Assembly: GCA_002780205.1 (NCBI GenBank)
Contig: PEVQ01000233.1
Span: 1-5,855, forward strand
DNA from: Elusimicrobia bacterium CG06_land_8_20_14_3_00_38_11
Lineage (GTDB): Bacteria > Elusimicrobiota > UBA8919
DNA length: 5,855 nucleotides
Direction of reading: 5' to 3'
Each line of letters starts with the position of its first letter. Position 1 is the stretch's first letter. The notes beneath the pieces are model-generated. The model was not told the origin of the DNA and ran no database searches. It saw only the letters and a list, made by a program, of their open reading frames with translations. Below, piece by piece: positions 1 to 5,749 of this stretch. Both the position numbers and the translations under genes were made by a program.

Positions 1-612
1 ATTATATCCATTTCCGCCTGCGGTTCGCTGAAAGAAGAAATAAAACCGAGGGATTTTGTTATTCCCGACCAACTTTTTGACAGGACAAAATCAAGACCTT
101 CTACATTTTTCGGCGATGGTATTGTTGCGCATGTAAGTTTTGCCGAACCGTATTGTCCGCAGTTGAGAAAAATTTTGATTAAAACAGCAAAATCGCTTGC
201 CCTTCCCGTTCATGACGGCGGAACATATATTTGTATTGAAGGACCTCAATTTTCGACGAAAGCGGAATCAAAAGTTTATCGTTCACTCGGTTTTTCCGTT
301 ATAGGAATGACAAATTTGCCTGAGGCAAAACTTGCTCGGGAAGCCGAAATGTGTTTTGCCACCGTTTCTTTGGCGACTGATTATGATGTTTGGAAAGAAG
401 GCGAAGAAGTTTCCGTAGAAAAGGTTATGGCGAATATGAAAGTTTTAACAACAAATGTAAAAAAACTTGTGAAAAGTGTTATTATTAAATTACAGGGCGA
501 AAGAAATTGTTCTTGCAAAGATGCGCTAAAATATGCTATAATGACATCCCCAAAAGTGATGAATCCGAAAACAAAAAAAAAGATTAGTTTGTTGATTGAA
601 AAATATATTTGA
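1..612 (+). CDS. mtnP: S-methyl-5'-thioadenosine phosphorylase, C-terminal part (5' end outside window)
   Basis: This enzyme splits methylthioadenosine (a polyamine and SAM by-product) with phosphate into adenine and methylthioribose-1-phosphate in the cytosol. The frame is open from base 1 and gives 203 residues before the TGA at 610-612. The family is usually about 260-290 residues, so roughly 60-80 N-terminal residues are missing. Visible family motifs are SACGSLKEEIKP near the left edge, IPDQLFDRTK, GIVAHVSFAEPYCP, GTYICIEGPQFSTKAES, GMTNLPEAKLAREAEMC and ATDYDVWKE. The two Asp of TDYD (codons 379 and 385) match the residues that contact the 6-amino purine in methylthioadenosine phosphorylases, which argues against a guanosine/inosine-type PNP. 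A Cys-Ser-Cys motif (codons 508 and 514) lies near the C-terminus, where related enzymes also carry a CxC. An internal TTG at 163 is not the start, because conserved sequence continues upstream of it. The gene ends 21 bases before the first palindromic element. Confidence 0.93.
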   Translation: MISISACGSLKEEIKPRDFVIPDQLFDRTKSRPSTFFGDGIVAHVSFAEPYCPQLRKILIKTAKSLALPVHDGGTYICIEGPQFSTKAESKVYRSLGFSVIGMTNLPEAKLAREAEMCFATVSLATDYDVWKEGEEVSVEKVMANMKVLTTNVKKLVKSVIIKLQGERNCSCKDALKYAIMTSPKVMNPKTKKKISLLIEKYI

Positions 613-633
613 TTCTTGATTTTTTTTAATGGC

Positions 634-677
634 ATTCAACTACTTTCGTAGTTGCGTAGTTGCGAAAGTAGTTGAAT
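634..677. repeat. Palindromic intergenic element, copy 1 (loop inverted)
   Basis: Perfect 15-base inverted arms, ATTCAACTACTTTCG at 634-648 and its complement at 663-677, enclose the 14-base loop TAGTTGCGTAGTTG. The unit contains the heptamer CAACTAC once directly (637-643) and three times as GTAGTTG (648-654, 656-662, 668-674). A T8 tract (620-627) precedes it, and TTACCGTCGCAGA (688-700) is a diverged form of the downstream block seen in the other copies. The loop is the exact reverse complement of the loop in copy 2. The element lies between mtnP and the next gene block. No T-tract follows the hairpin, so it is not a standard terminator. Its function is unknown. Confidence 0.9.
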
Positions 678-750
678 AGGTTTGATTTTACCGTCGCAGA
701 TGCAATTTTCGATTATTGTAAGATTGAACAAATTCAGCAAAAAATTTATC

Positions 751-755
751 GGAGG
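751..755 (+). promoter_or_regulatory. Ribosome binding site that sets the start of the TIM-barrel gene
   Basis: GGAGG is followed by a four-base spacer (TATT) and then ATG at 760. The open frame extends upstream to a TTG at 682, but no comparable Shine-Dalgarno sequence precedes that codon, and the added residues look like translated leader. ATG 760 is therefore preferred. Confidence 0.85.
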
Positions 756-759
756 TATT

Positions 760-1725
760 ATGAAAATAGGCAGAGATTTTACAAATATGTTGAACACATC
801 GTTTTTGACGGATGATGAAAAAAAGCAGTTGAAAGCCGGCACTCTTACCGTTGCAGATATGGATGCCAAAGTGCAAGTGAAAGCAAAAAGAGATGTCGTC
901 AACCAAGTTAAGGTTGCGTCGGAGGTTTTACTTGACCATGTAGAGTTAGACGGAGGAATTCCCAATCCGTATCTTCAAATGCCGTCCTCCGAAATTTCTA
1001 TAGCAAAAAAAGAATCGGAAAAAAGAAATATCACGCTTTCCTTTCATCTTCCGTACACATACATCGGCAGTGCTGTCTGCGCATTTCAGAAAGAGGACCG
1101 CGAGATGTCGGTTGAATTACTAAAGAGATATATTGATTTTGCCGCGAAATTGAACTGTATAAATGTCGTTATGCACCCCGGTTCCGTTCCTTTTTATCAG
1201 GCCGTCGGACTTTACAGAAAATTGGTCAGAGAAAACCTTATTCTGTCTCTCAAAGAACTTGTGCCGTACGCACAAAAAAAAGGAATAATGTTTCACCTTG
1301 AAAATAATACTGCGTTTGATTCAATTTTGGTTGATGTGAAAGAATGTCTTGAAATTCTTGAGACGATAGATTCAAAAGGGGAAAATATAAAATTTTGTTT
1401 TGATATAGGTCACTGGTTCACTCGTGCAGATTTCGGCAAGCAGATTCCCGAGCCGCCGGAGCAAATAATGGAGATTATTCCGGACAAATACATATCTCAG
1501 GTTCATCTTAACGATTATATTCCCGTAGTTAAAAAATTTCATCCGCCTTTGCATTATCAGGCCGGTTTGCTTAAAAAAGGAAATCTTAAAAAACTTTTTG
1601 AGATTTTCAGAAAGAAAAAAGTTGAGGTTGTCGTGATGGAAACGGCGGTGAGGGAAGTTGACGAACTATTAAATACAAGAGAGTTAATGGAAAAGGAAGC
1701 GGAATATATAAGAGATATAATGTAG
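760..1725 (+). CDS. Sugar phosphate isomerase/epimerase-like TIM-barrel protein (xylose isomerase-like, AP endonuclease 2 superfamily)
   Basis: The 321-residue protein has the pattern of the xylose isomerase-like/endonuclease IV TIM-barrel superfamily, whose members bind one to three divalent metals. Candidate ligands appear in barrel order: Glu62 (VELDGG), His96 (FHLPY), His139 (MHPG), Glu181 (HLENN), Asp215 and His218 (FDIGHW), His249 (QVHLND) and Glu294 (VVMET). The first 50 or so residues (MKIGRDFTNMLNTSFLTDDE onward) form a short N-terminal extension that I do not recognise. No signal peptide is visible, so it is probably cytosolic. It is the first gene of a four-gene run, 50 bases before the kinase-like gene, and follows mtnP and a palindromic element. 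A sugar isomerase or epimerase role is more likely than DNA repair, because the neighbours are nucleoside-metabolism genes and the sequence lacks the typical endonuclease IV signatures I would expect. The substrate cannot be read from the sequence. Confidence 0.8.
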   Translation: MKIGRDFTNMLNTSFLTDDEKKQLKAGTLTVADMDAKVQVKAKRDVVNQVKVASEVLLDHVELDGGIPNPYLQMPSSEISIAKKESEKRNITLSFHLPYTYIGSAVCAFQKEDREMSVELLKRYIDFAAKLNCINVVMHPGSVPFYQAVGLYRKLVRENLILSLKELVPYAQKKGIMFHLENNTAFDSILVDVKECLEILETIDSKGENIKFCFDIGHWFTRADFGKQIPEPPEQIMEIIPDKYISQVHLNDYIPVVKKFHPPLHYQAGLLKKGNLKKLFEIFRKKKVEVVVMETAVREVDELLNTRELMEKEAEYIRDIM

Positions 1726-1744
1726 CCCCTGATTTCAATCGGGG
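1726..1744 (+). other. Short GC-rich stem-loop in the 50-base gap before the kinase-like gene
   Basis: CCCC, a bulged T and GAT pair with ATC and GGGG around a TTCA loop, giving about seven base pairs right after the TAG stop of the TIM-barrel gene. It is followed by GTGAGCGAAGCGAA instead of a T-run, so it is not a rho-independent terminator. It ends 16 bases before the ribosome binding site of the next gene. It could protect the mRNA 3' end, tune the downstream gene, or be the remnant of a dispersed repeat. Confidence 0.4.
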
Positions 1745-1760
1745 GTGAGCGAAGCGAATT

Positions 1761-1765
1761 GGAGG
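1761..1765 (+). promoter_or_regulatory. Ribosome binding site with a two-codon mini-ORF before the real start
   Basis: GGAGG lies ten bases before the chosen ATG at 1776, a slightly long spacing. A second ATG at 1768 is only two bases from the GGAGG and reads Met-Gly-stop; its TAA overlaps the real start as TAATG. The closer ATG is badly placed for initiation, and its frame closes at once, so 1776 is the start. The overlap could allow stop-start reinitiation. Confidence 0.55.
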
Positions 1766-1775
1766 TTATGGGTTA

Positions 1776-2423
1776 ATGGATTGTTTAAATATTTTTCTTT
1801 TAGGGCGGCCTGGTTGCGGCAAATCGGAAATCTACCGACGGATAACCGCTAAATTAAGTCAGGAAAAAATCTGCAACGATTTTTTAAGAGTTGACGATTT
1901 TCCGAAGTTGTGGAATATTTTTCAGGAAGATGAAAAAACAGGCAAATGGAAAAGATGCCGCAAAACGCCCGACGGCGGATATTTAGTAACCGACAATAGT
2001 ATTTGGGATGAAATTTTACGGCAGGTTGATAATGATGTCCGCGGGTTACAAAAAGATGAACGTGTTGTTTTCATAGAGTTTTCTCGTCCAAATTATATGG
2101 AATCGATGAAAAATTTTTCAAAAAAAGTTTTAGACAATGCAATAATCATTTATTCCGATTGTTCATTTGAGACCTGTTGGAGTAGAAATGTCGCAAGGCA
2201 CAAGGCGGCTGTAGCCTGCGGTACCGACGATCATCTGGTATCCCGAGAGGAAATGGAAAAAACATATCTTCACGATGACAAAACCGAATTGTTAAAAAAA
2301 TCAAAAATACCGGTTTTTGTTATAGATACTGATGCTCCTGGTACAGACCATCTTATCCCAAAGATAGAAAAAATATTGGGAGAAATAAAAAAAATAATTT
2401 CGCCGAAAAAAACGGGGAGGTAG
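1776..2423 (+). CDS. Small P-loop kinase-like protein (nucleoside/nucleotide kinase-like fold)
   Basis: This 215-residue protein opens with a beta strand and a clear Walker A loop, GRPGCGKS, at residues 10-17 (Lys16 would contact the phosphates). Asp40-Asp41 (RVDDFP) sits where nucleoside and adenylate-type kinases place an acceptor-binding acid. A hydrophobic strand ending in Glu101 (VVFIEFSR) resembles a Walker B-like element with a following Arg104. The run SRNVARHKA (136-144) has the basic character of a LID region. Size and layout fit small-molecule or nucleotide monophosphate kinases, but I cannot assign a named family or substrate. It stands between the TIM-barrel gene and the TPR gene. 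Its stop codon lies inside the spacer of the next gene's ribosome binding site, so the two are probably translationally coupled. Association with add suggests nucleoside or sugar phosphorylation; this is inference only. Confidence 0.72.
   Translation: MDCLNIFLLGRPGCGKSEIYRRITAKLSQEKICNDFLRVDDFPKLWNIFQEDEKTGKWKRCRKTPDGGYLVTDNSIWDEILRQVDNDVRGLQKDERVVFIEFSRPNYMESMKNFSKKVLDNAIIIYSDCSFETCWSRNVARHKAAVACGTDDHLVSREEMEKTYLHDDKTELLKKSKIPVFVIDTDAPGTDHLIPKIEKILGEIKKIISPKKTGR
2414..2420 (+). promoter_or_regulatory. Ribosome binding site of the TPR gene, inside the end of the kinase-like gene
   Basis: GGGGAGG encodes the last Gly-Arg of the kinase-like protein and is followed by TAGT and then ATG at 2425. 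The upstream stop (TAG, 2421-2423) is thus part of the spacer. Ribosomes finishing the kinase-like gene sit on this site, which points to coupled translation. Confidence 0.8.
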
Positions 2424-2424
2424 T

Positions 2425-3066
2425 ATGAAAAAATATTTAGCTGGGTTAATGTTGGCAGTTTTTTCTTGTGGTATGTTGTTTTGTGAAGCAGACGATTTGT
2501 TTCAGAAAGCAAAAACGATGCAGAAGGAAAAGCAGTATTCGGAAGCCATAAAAACATATCAGAAATATCTTACAAAATTCCCGGAAGCGAAGGAATCATC
2601 GGATGCACAGTATAATATCGGAATGTGTTACTTAAAAATGAAAGATTATGATATTGCAATTAAAGAGTTTCAATTGGTGATAGATAAATTTCCGGAAAGA
2701 AAAAAGGCAGTTGATGCATATCTACAGATTGGCAGTATCTACCAGAAAAAACAGAAAAAATATGAGAGTGCGATTAAAACATACCAAATAGTCATAGATA
2801 AATATCCCGATTCAAAAAAAGCGGCCAATGCGCAGTTTGAGTTAGGTGCTTGCTATGAAAAAATAAAAAATAATAAAAGAGCGATAGAGGAATATCAGAA
2901 AGTTATAAATAATTTCCCTGATTCCAAAAAAACAGAAGGCGCAAAAAAGAAAATTGCTAAACTTAAAGGTCAAAAAGTTGAAAAAAAAGACAAAAACGCT
3001 GCGGCAAAAAAGAAAAAATCTCCCAAAACGAAAGATGATTTGCCTTCAGCGGCTGATGAGGAATAA
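2425..3066 (+). CDS. Exported tetratricopeptide-repeat protein (YbgF/CpoB- or BamD-like) with Lys-rich tail
   Basis: The 213-residue protein begins with a signal peptide: Met-Lys-Lys, a hydrophobic stretch (about residues 4-19) and a likely signal peptidase I site after Cys-Glu-Ala (22). Two Cys (15 and 20) lie in or near the hydrophobic segment, but neither has a good lipobox. Four TPR-like units follow at roughly 23-58, 59-95, 96-133 and 134-170. Each has the YxxAIKxYQxxIDKFPxSKKA pattern of periplasmic TPR proteins such as YbgF/CpoB and BamD. The last 40 or so residues are rich in Lys and Ala and end in an acidic stretch, so they are probably disordered. Such proteins act as scaffolds in the cell envelope, in division or outer-membrane assembly. 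No tol, pal or bam gene is visible nearby, so the specific role is unknown. The gene starts one base after the kinase-like gene and ends three bases before add. Confidence 0.85.
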   Translation: MKKYLAGLMLAVFSCGMLFCEADDLFQKAKTMQKEKQYSEAIKTYQKYLTKFPEAKESSDAQYNIGMCYLKMKDYDIAIKEFQLVIDKFPERKKAVDAYLQIGSIYQKKQKKYESAIKTYQIVIDKYPDSKKAANAQFELGACYEKIKNNKRAIEEYQKVINNFPDSKKTEGAKKKIAKLKGQKVEKKDKNAAAKKKKSPKTKDDLPSAADEE

Positions 3067-3069
3067 ATA

Positions 3070-4104
3070 ATGGTGCCGGAAGAAATTCTTAAAAAAATTC
3101 CGAAGGTTGACTTGCATTGTCATTTGGACGGATGCGTGCGGACACCAACCATTATTGAACTTGCTAAAAAACAAAAAGTAAAACTGCCGACGGAAGATAT
3201 TGAAGAATTGAATAAATATGTTCAGGTATCCCCTGATTGCCGGAGTTTAACTGAATTTTTGAAGGCATTTGAATTTTTTTATCCGCTGTTGAAAAATCCT
3301 TATGCTGTTGAAAAGATTGGTTATGAACTTTGTGAAGATGCCGCTTCTGAAAACATTAAATATCTTGAAGTGCGTTTTGCACCGTTTCTTCAGGCTGCCG
3401 AAAATTTTAATATAACAGATGTCGTAAAAATTTGCCTTGACGGATTAGGACAGGGTAGCCGTGATTTTAAGATTGGCGTCGGCTTGATTTTATGCTGTTA
3501 TCGTTCTATCCCAAAAGAAGCGAATATCACAACGGTAGAATTGGCAAAAAAATATTCCGATAACGGTATTGTCGCGCTGGATTTGGCGGGCGATGAAACA
3601 AGATATCCGACAAGGGATTTCGCCGAGCCGTTTGTCCTTGCTAAAAAATATAAAATTCCTTTCACTGTGCATGCCGGTGAATCAGCCGGTCCCGAAAGTA
3701 TAAAAGAAGCAGTGAAACTTGGGGCAAGCCGCATAGGTCACGGCGTACATTTAATAGATGACACAAATCTTATGGAAGAAATAAAAGAAAAAGAAATCCC
3801 GCTTGAGATGTGCATTACATCAAATGTCCAAACGCATGTTGTAGCTGATTTTGAAAGCCATCCTATAAAAAAATTTTATGATAAAGGCGTAATAGTTACA
3901 ATAAATACCGATGATAGATCAGTTAGCGGAATTGACCTTACAAATGAATATAATGTGGCGGTTAACCGTCTCGGTTTTGATGTGTCCGATTTGACAAAAA
4001 TAATACATAATGGAATTAATGCCCTATTTATTCCGAACAAAAATAAGGTGGAATTGAACAAAATATTTGAAACGGAAATTAATGCATTAAAAATAACAAG
4101 GTAA
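3070..4104 (+). CDS. add: Adenosine deaminase
   Basis: This enzyme hydrolyses adenosine (and deoxyadenosine) to inosine and ammonia in purine salvage. The 344-residue protein is full length for the family and carries all the zinc and catalytic residues: His16 and His18 (PKVDLHCHLDG), the neighbouring Asp20, EVRFAP, LDLAGDE, His201 and Glu204 (HAGES), His224 (RIGHGV), and Asp281-Asp282 (NTDD). HLDG, EVRFAP and RIGHGV favour adenosine deaminase over the related adenine deaminases, which typically have HLEG and RIDHG. One small oddity is CITSNVQT where most relatives have CPTSN. The start ATG has GAGGA at 3058-3062, seven bases upstream and inside the end of the TPR gene, so this is a coupled last gene of the block. 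With mtnP in the preceding block it points to purine nucleoside salvage. Some family members also deaminate methylthioadenosine, which cannot be excluded here. Confidence 0.95.
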   Translation: MVPEEILKKIPKVDLHCHLDGCVRTPTIIELAKKQKVKLPTEDIEELNKYVQVSPDCRSLTEFLKAFEFFYPLLKNPYAVEKIGYELCEDAASENIKYLEVRFAPFLQAAENFNITDVVKICLDGLGQGSRDFKIGVGLILCCYRSIPKEANITTVELAKKYSDNGIVALDLAGDETRYPTRDFAEPFVLAKKYKIPFTVHAGESAGPESIKEAVKLGASRIGHGVHLIDDTNLMEEIKEKEIPLEMCITSNVQTHVVADFESHPIKKFYDKGVIVTINTDDRSVSGIDLTNEYNVAVNRLGFDVSDLTKIIHNGINALFIPNKNKVELNKIFETEINALKITR

Positions 4105-4119
4105 TTTTTTTGTAAAGGT

Positions 4120-4162
4120 ATTCAACTACTTTCGCAACTACGCAACTACGAAAGTAGTTTGA
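4120..4162. repeat. Palindromic intergenic element, copy 2
   Basis: The left arm ATTCAACTACTTTCG (4120-4134) pairs with CGAAAGTAGTT (4149-4159) plus a near-match after one extra T. The 14-base loop is CAACTACGCAACTA. CAACTAC occurs three times directly (4123-4129, 4135-4141, 4143-4149) and once as the degenerate complement GTAGTTT (4154-4160). A T7 tract lies at 4105-4111 and TTATCATCGGTAA at 4166-4178. The span 4105-4178 aligns without gaps to 5692-5765, with nine differences in 74 bases by eye. It starts 15 bases after the add stop codon and marks the end of the four-gene block. Confidence 0.9.
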
Positions 4163-4244
4163 GTTTTATCATCGGTAATTGTAATTTTTGATTTTATTGA
4201 TTTTTGGTTTTTTGTAAATTTTAATACAGAGTTTAGGAGATTAA

Positions 4245-5429
4245 ATGGAAAAAAGAGAATTTAAGAGGTACGGGGAAACCAAAAGTTTATTGAAAAAAAT
4301 TGCAGATAAATATGGCATTAAAAAATTATCAGATGTTGTGGACAACAACAGATCTCTCCTGTATGAAAAAGATGTTTTTATCTGTCTTCATAATATAGTT
4401 GACGCTTCGCTTGCTCCCGGTGATATTCTTGAAAATTTACGTTCCGCAAAAAATCTTTACAACTCCCCGATTTTTGCCGTAAATTCTCAGAAAGGAATTT
4501 TTCTAATAAAAAACAAGTCGGATTTTGAAAAAGCGATATTACGGATGAAAGATTTTTCTAATTGTTTTCATCTTAATCCGTACAGTATAATAAACACTTT
4601 TCTTGCAATTATTGAAACGCAGATAACCGGTTTTGATTTGGAGAAATTATATGAAAAAGGTAAAAAACATGTTGGAGATTTTATTAAATATTCTCTGAAA
4701 AATAATTCCAACTGGGATAAAAAAACGCTTATCAGTAAAAGCCCAGTTTTAATAATTCCGATAGGCGCCGCCGGCGGAGGGAAATCAACTTTTTACAGAG
4801 AACTTTCAAATGTGATAAATATTTCTTGTGATAATGTTCGGTATCTTCTTTTTAAGGAATTCGGGCCATGTTTCAGTCCTTGGGAAAGTTGTCTTGCATG
4901 GTGGACGGTTAATCAACTGACGGACAGCTATCTTAATAATGGATACAGTGTTTTCTATAACGGTGTCAATACCGATATGGAATATCGTTCGCCGATAACT
5001 ATGGAAAATTCCGACCCGTTATATTCGGGAATTCCGTATAAAATCAAACTTATATATTTTGAACCGCCCGTAAAATTATCCCAGGACGAATTGAAAGAGT
5101 TGAAAGCGATAAATCTTTGGACAACGCCCGTAGATAAAGTTGACGTTACATTATTGGCTCCGAATGTTGCAAAAATAATGGAACTTATAAAAAATAATTT
5201 TCAGAGAACTTTAACAAGGACGGAAGAGATTACGAATGGAAAAAAACAGCAGGACAAATTTGACGTGCTTTATTTGGTTCCGGCTGCCATAGTGAAACTT
5301 TTTGTTGAGCAGTCGTTTGATGTGCCGAAAAACGAGAAAGTAATAATTATTCCGAGGAAGGAAATATCAGATGAAAAAGAGCGTTCAGCATTTTATCGCA
5401 GATACGCTGAAAAAGTTTTAGAGCAATGA
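4245..5429 (+). CDS. P-loop NTPase of polynucleotide-kinase-like type with an unrecognised N-terminal domain
   Basis: The 394-residue protein has a Walker A loop GAAGGGKST at residues 174-182 (Lys180), placed in the middle of the chain and not at the N-terminus. Asp196 in ISCDNVR follows at the spacing seen in polynucleotide-kinase/zeta-toxin-like P-loop proteins, where this strand gives an acceptor-side acid. GYSVFYNGVNTDMEYR (233-248) resembles the VIxDxTNxxxxxR segment of the same group, with Asn242 and Arg248 as candidates. Residues 1-170 match no domain I recognise; they are mixed alpha/beta with no signal peptide. The C-terminal 100 or so residues may be another small domain. The ATG at 4245 has AGGAGA at 4235-4240, four bases upstream. 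It leads a two-gene block with the DUF3006-type gene 15 bases downstream. The substrate (nucleic acid end, protein or small molecule) cannot be stated. Confidence 0.7.
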   Translation: MEKREFKRYGETKSLLKKIADKYGIKKLSDVVDNNRSLLYEKDVFICLHNIVDASLAPGDILENLRSAKNLYNSPIFAVNSQKGIFLIKNKSDFEKAILRMKDFSNCFHLNPYSIINTFLAIIETQITGFDLEKLYEKGKKHVGDFIKYSLKNNSNWDKKTLISKSPVLIIPIGAAGGGKSTFYRELSNVINISCDNVRYLLFKEFGPCFSPWESCLAWWTVNQLTDSYLNNGYSVFYNGVNTDMEYRSPITMENSDPLYSGIPYKIKLIYFEPPVKLSQDELKELKAINLWTTPVDKVDVTLLAPNVAKIMELIKNNFQRTLTRTEEITNGKKQQDKFDVLYLVPAAIVKLFVEQSFDVPKNEKVIIIPRKEISDEKERSAFYRRYAEKVLEQ

Positions 5430-5444
5430 AATAGGAGAACTTTT

Positions 5445-5657
5445 ATGCGTGCTGTAATTGACAGAATTGAAGATGGGCAAACAGTTGTTTTAACCGTTGT
5501 CGGCGGTGGCGAAATGATAATTCCCGTAAAACAGTTTAAGTTCAAATTGCATGAAGGTATGTGGTTTGATGTTGAGTTTAGCCCAAATAAAAAAGCGGAG
5601 TCAAAATCGCTTGCTCGGGTGAAAAAATTGCAGCAGGAATTGTTAAATCACCCCTAA
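5445..5657 (+). CDS. DUF3006-type small protein
   Basis: The 70-residue product has the pattern I associate with DUF3006: MRAVIDRIEDGQTVVLTV at the start, a central IPVKQF, GMWFDVEF near residue 40, and a basic helical end (ARVKKLQQELL). This is the family's usual length, and it probably forms a small beta-barrel-like fold with a C-terminal helix. Its function is unknown; family members are often found beside secreted metallo-beta-lactamase/ComEC-type genes, which are not visible here. AGGAGA (5433-5438) lies six bases before the ATG, and the gene follows the large P-loop gene by 15 bases, so the two are probably co-transcribed. The TAA stop lies inside a GC-rich inverted patch (CCCTAAAGGG), so the last residues may have been altered by insertion of that patch. 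Confidence 0.75.
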   Translation: MRAVIDRIEDGQTVVLTVVGGGEMIIPVKQFKFKLHEGMWFDVEFSPNKKAESKSLARVKKLQQELLNHP

Positions 5658-5682
5658 AGGGACTCCCTACGGTCGCTCGAAC
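5651..5682. other. GC-rich patch overlapping the end of the DUF3006-type gene
   Basis: CCCCTAAAGGGACTCCCTAC followed by GGTCGCTCGAAC is clearly richer in GC than the surrounding DNA. It contains nested symmetry: CCC-TAAA-GGG at 5652-5661 and AGGGA-C-TCCCT at 5658-5668. Its complement contains GAGCGA, also found at 1747-1752 and 5809-5814. It looks like part of a dispersed repeat that has reached into the gene's 3' end. Only one clear copy is in the window, so this remains tentative. Confidence 0.35.
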
Positions 5683-5706
5683 AAAAAATAATTTTTTTAA
5701 AAAACT

Positions 5707-5749
5707 ATTCAACTACTTTCGCAACTACGAAACTACGAAAGTAGTTTAG
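5707..5749. repeat. Palindromic intergenic element, copy 3
   Basis: The left arm ATTCAACTACTTTCG (5707-5721) pairs with CGAAAGTAGTT (5736-5746) around the loop CAACTACGAAACTA, which differs by one base from copy 2. Heptamers are at 5710-5716, 5722-5728 and 5730-5736 (the last is AAACTAC), with the degenerate complement GTAGTTT at 5741-5747. A T7 tract (5692-5698) and TTATCATCGGTAA (5753-5765) flank it at the same distances as in copy 2. It follows the DUF3006-type gene. The remaining DNA to the right edge shows no gene start, only two weak six-base hairpins. Confidence 0.9.

Noticed and set aside
163..612. Short 149-residue protein starting at TTG 163
   Set aside because: The same frame is open to base 1 and reads conserved methylthioadenosine phosphorylase motifs, so 163 is internal.
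381..635. Minus-strand open frame of 84 residues, hydrophobic in places
   Set aside because: It is antisense to the conserved end of mtnP. The hydrophobic look comes from reading AT-rich DNA in reverse.
634..677. CRISPR-like repeat or intrinsic terminator
   Set aside because: The copies are kilobases apart with genes between them, so there is no array, and no T-tract follows the hairpin as a terminator needs.
682..759. Longer TIM-barrel protein starting at TTG 682
   Set aside because: The extra 26 residues are translated leader. GGAGG at 751-755 points to ATG 760, and no good ribosome binding site precedes 682.
636..965. Minus-strand open frame of 109 residues
   Set aside because: It overlaps the palindromic element and the start of the TIM-barrel gene, has no recognisable motif, and is a shadow of a well-supported + strand gene.
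2270..2557. Minus-strand open frame of 95 residues
   Set aside because: It spans the junction of two strongly supported + strand genes and has no motif or ribosome binding site that I can see.
4197..4227. Possible promoter before the large P-loop gene (TTGATT, then TAATAC)
   Set aside because: The -10 match is poor and the region is so AT-rich that such matches are expected by chance.
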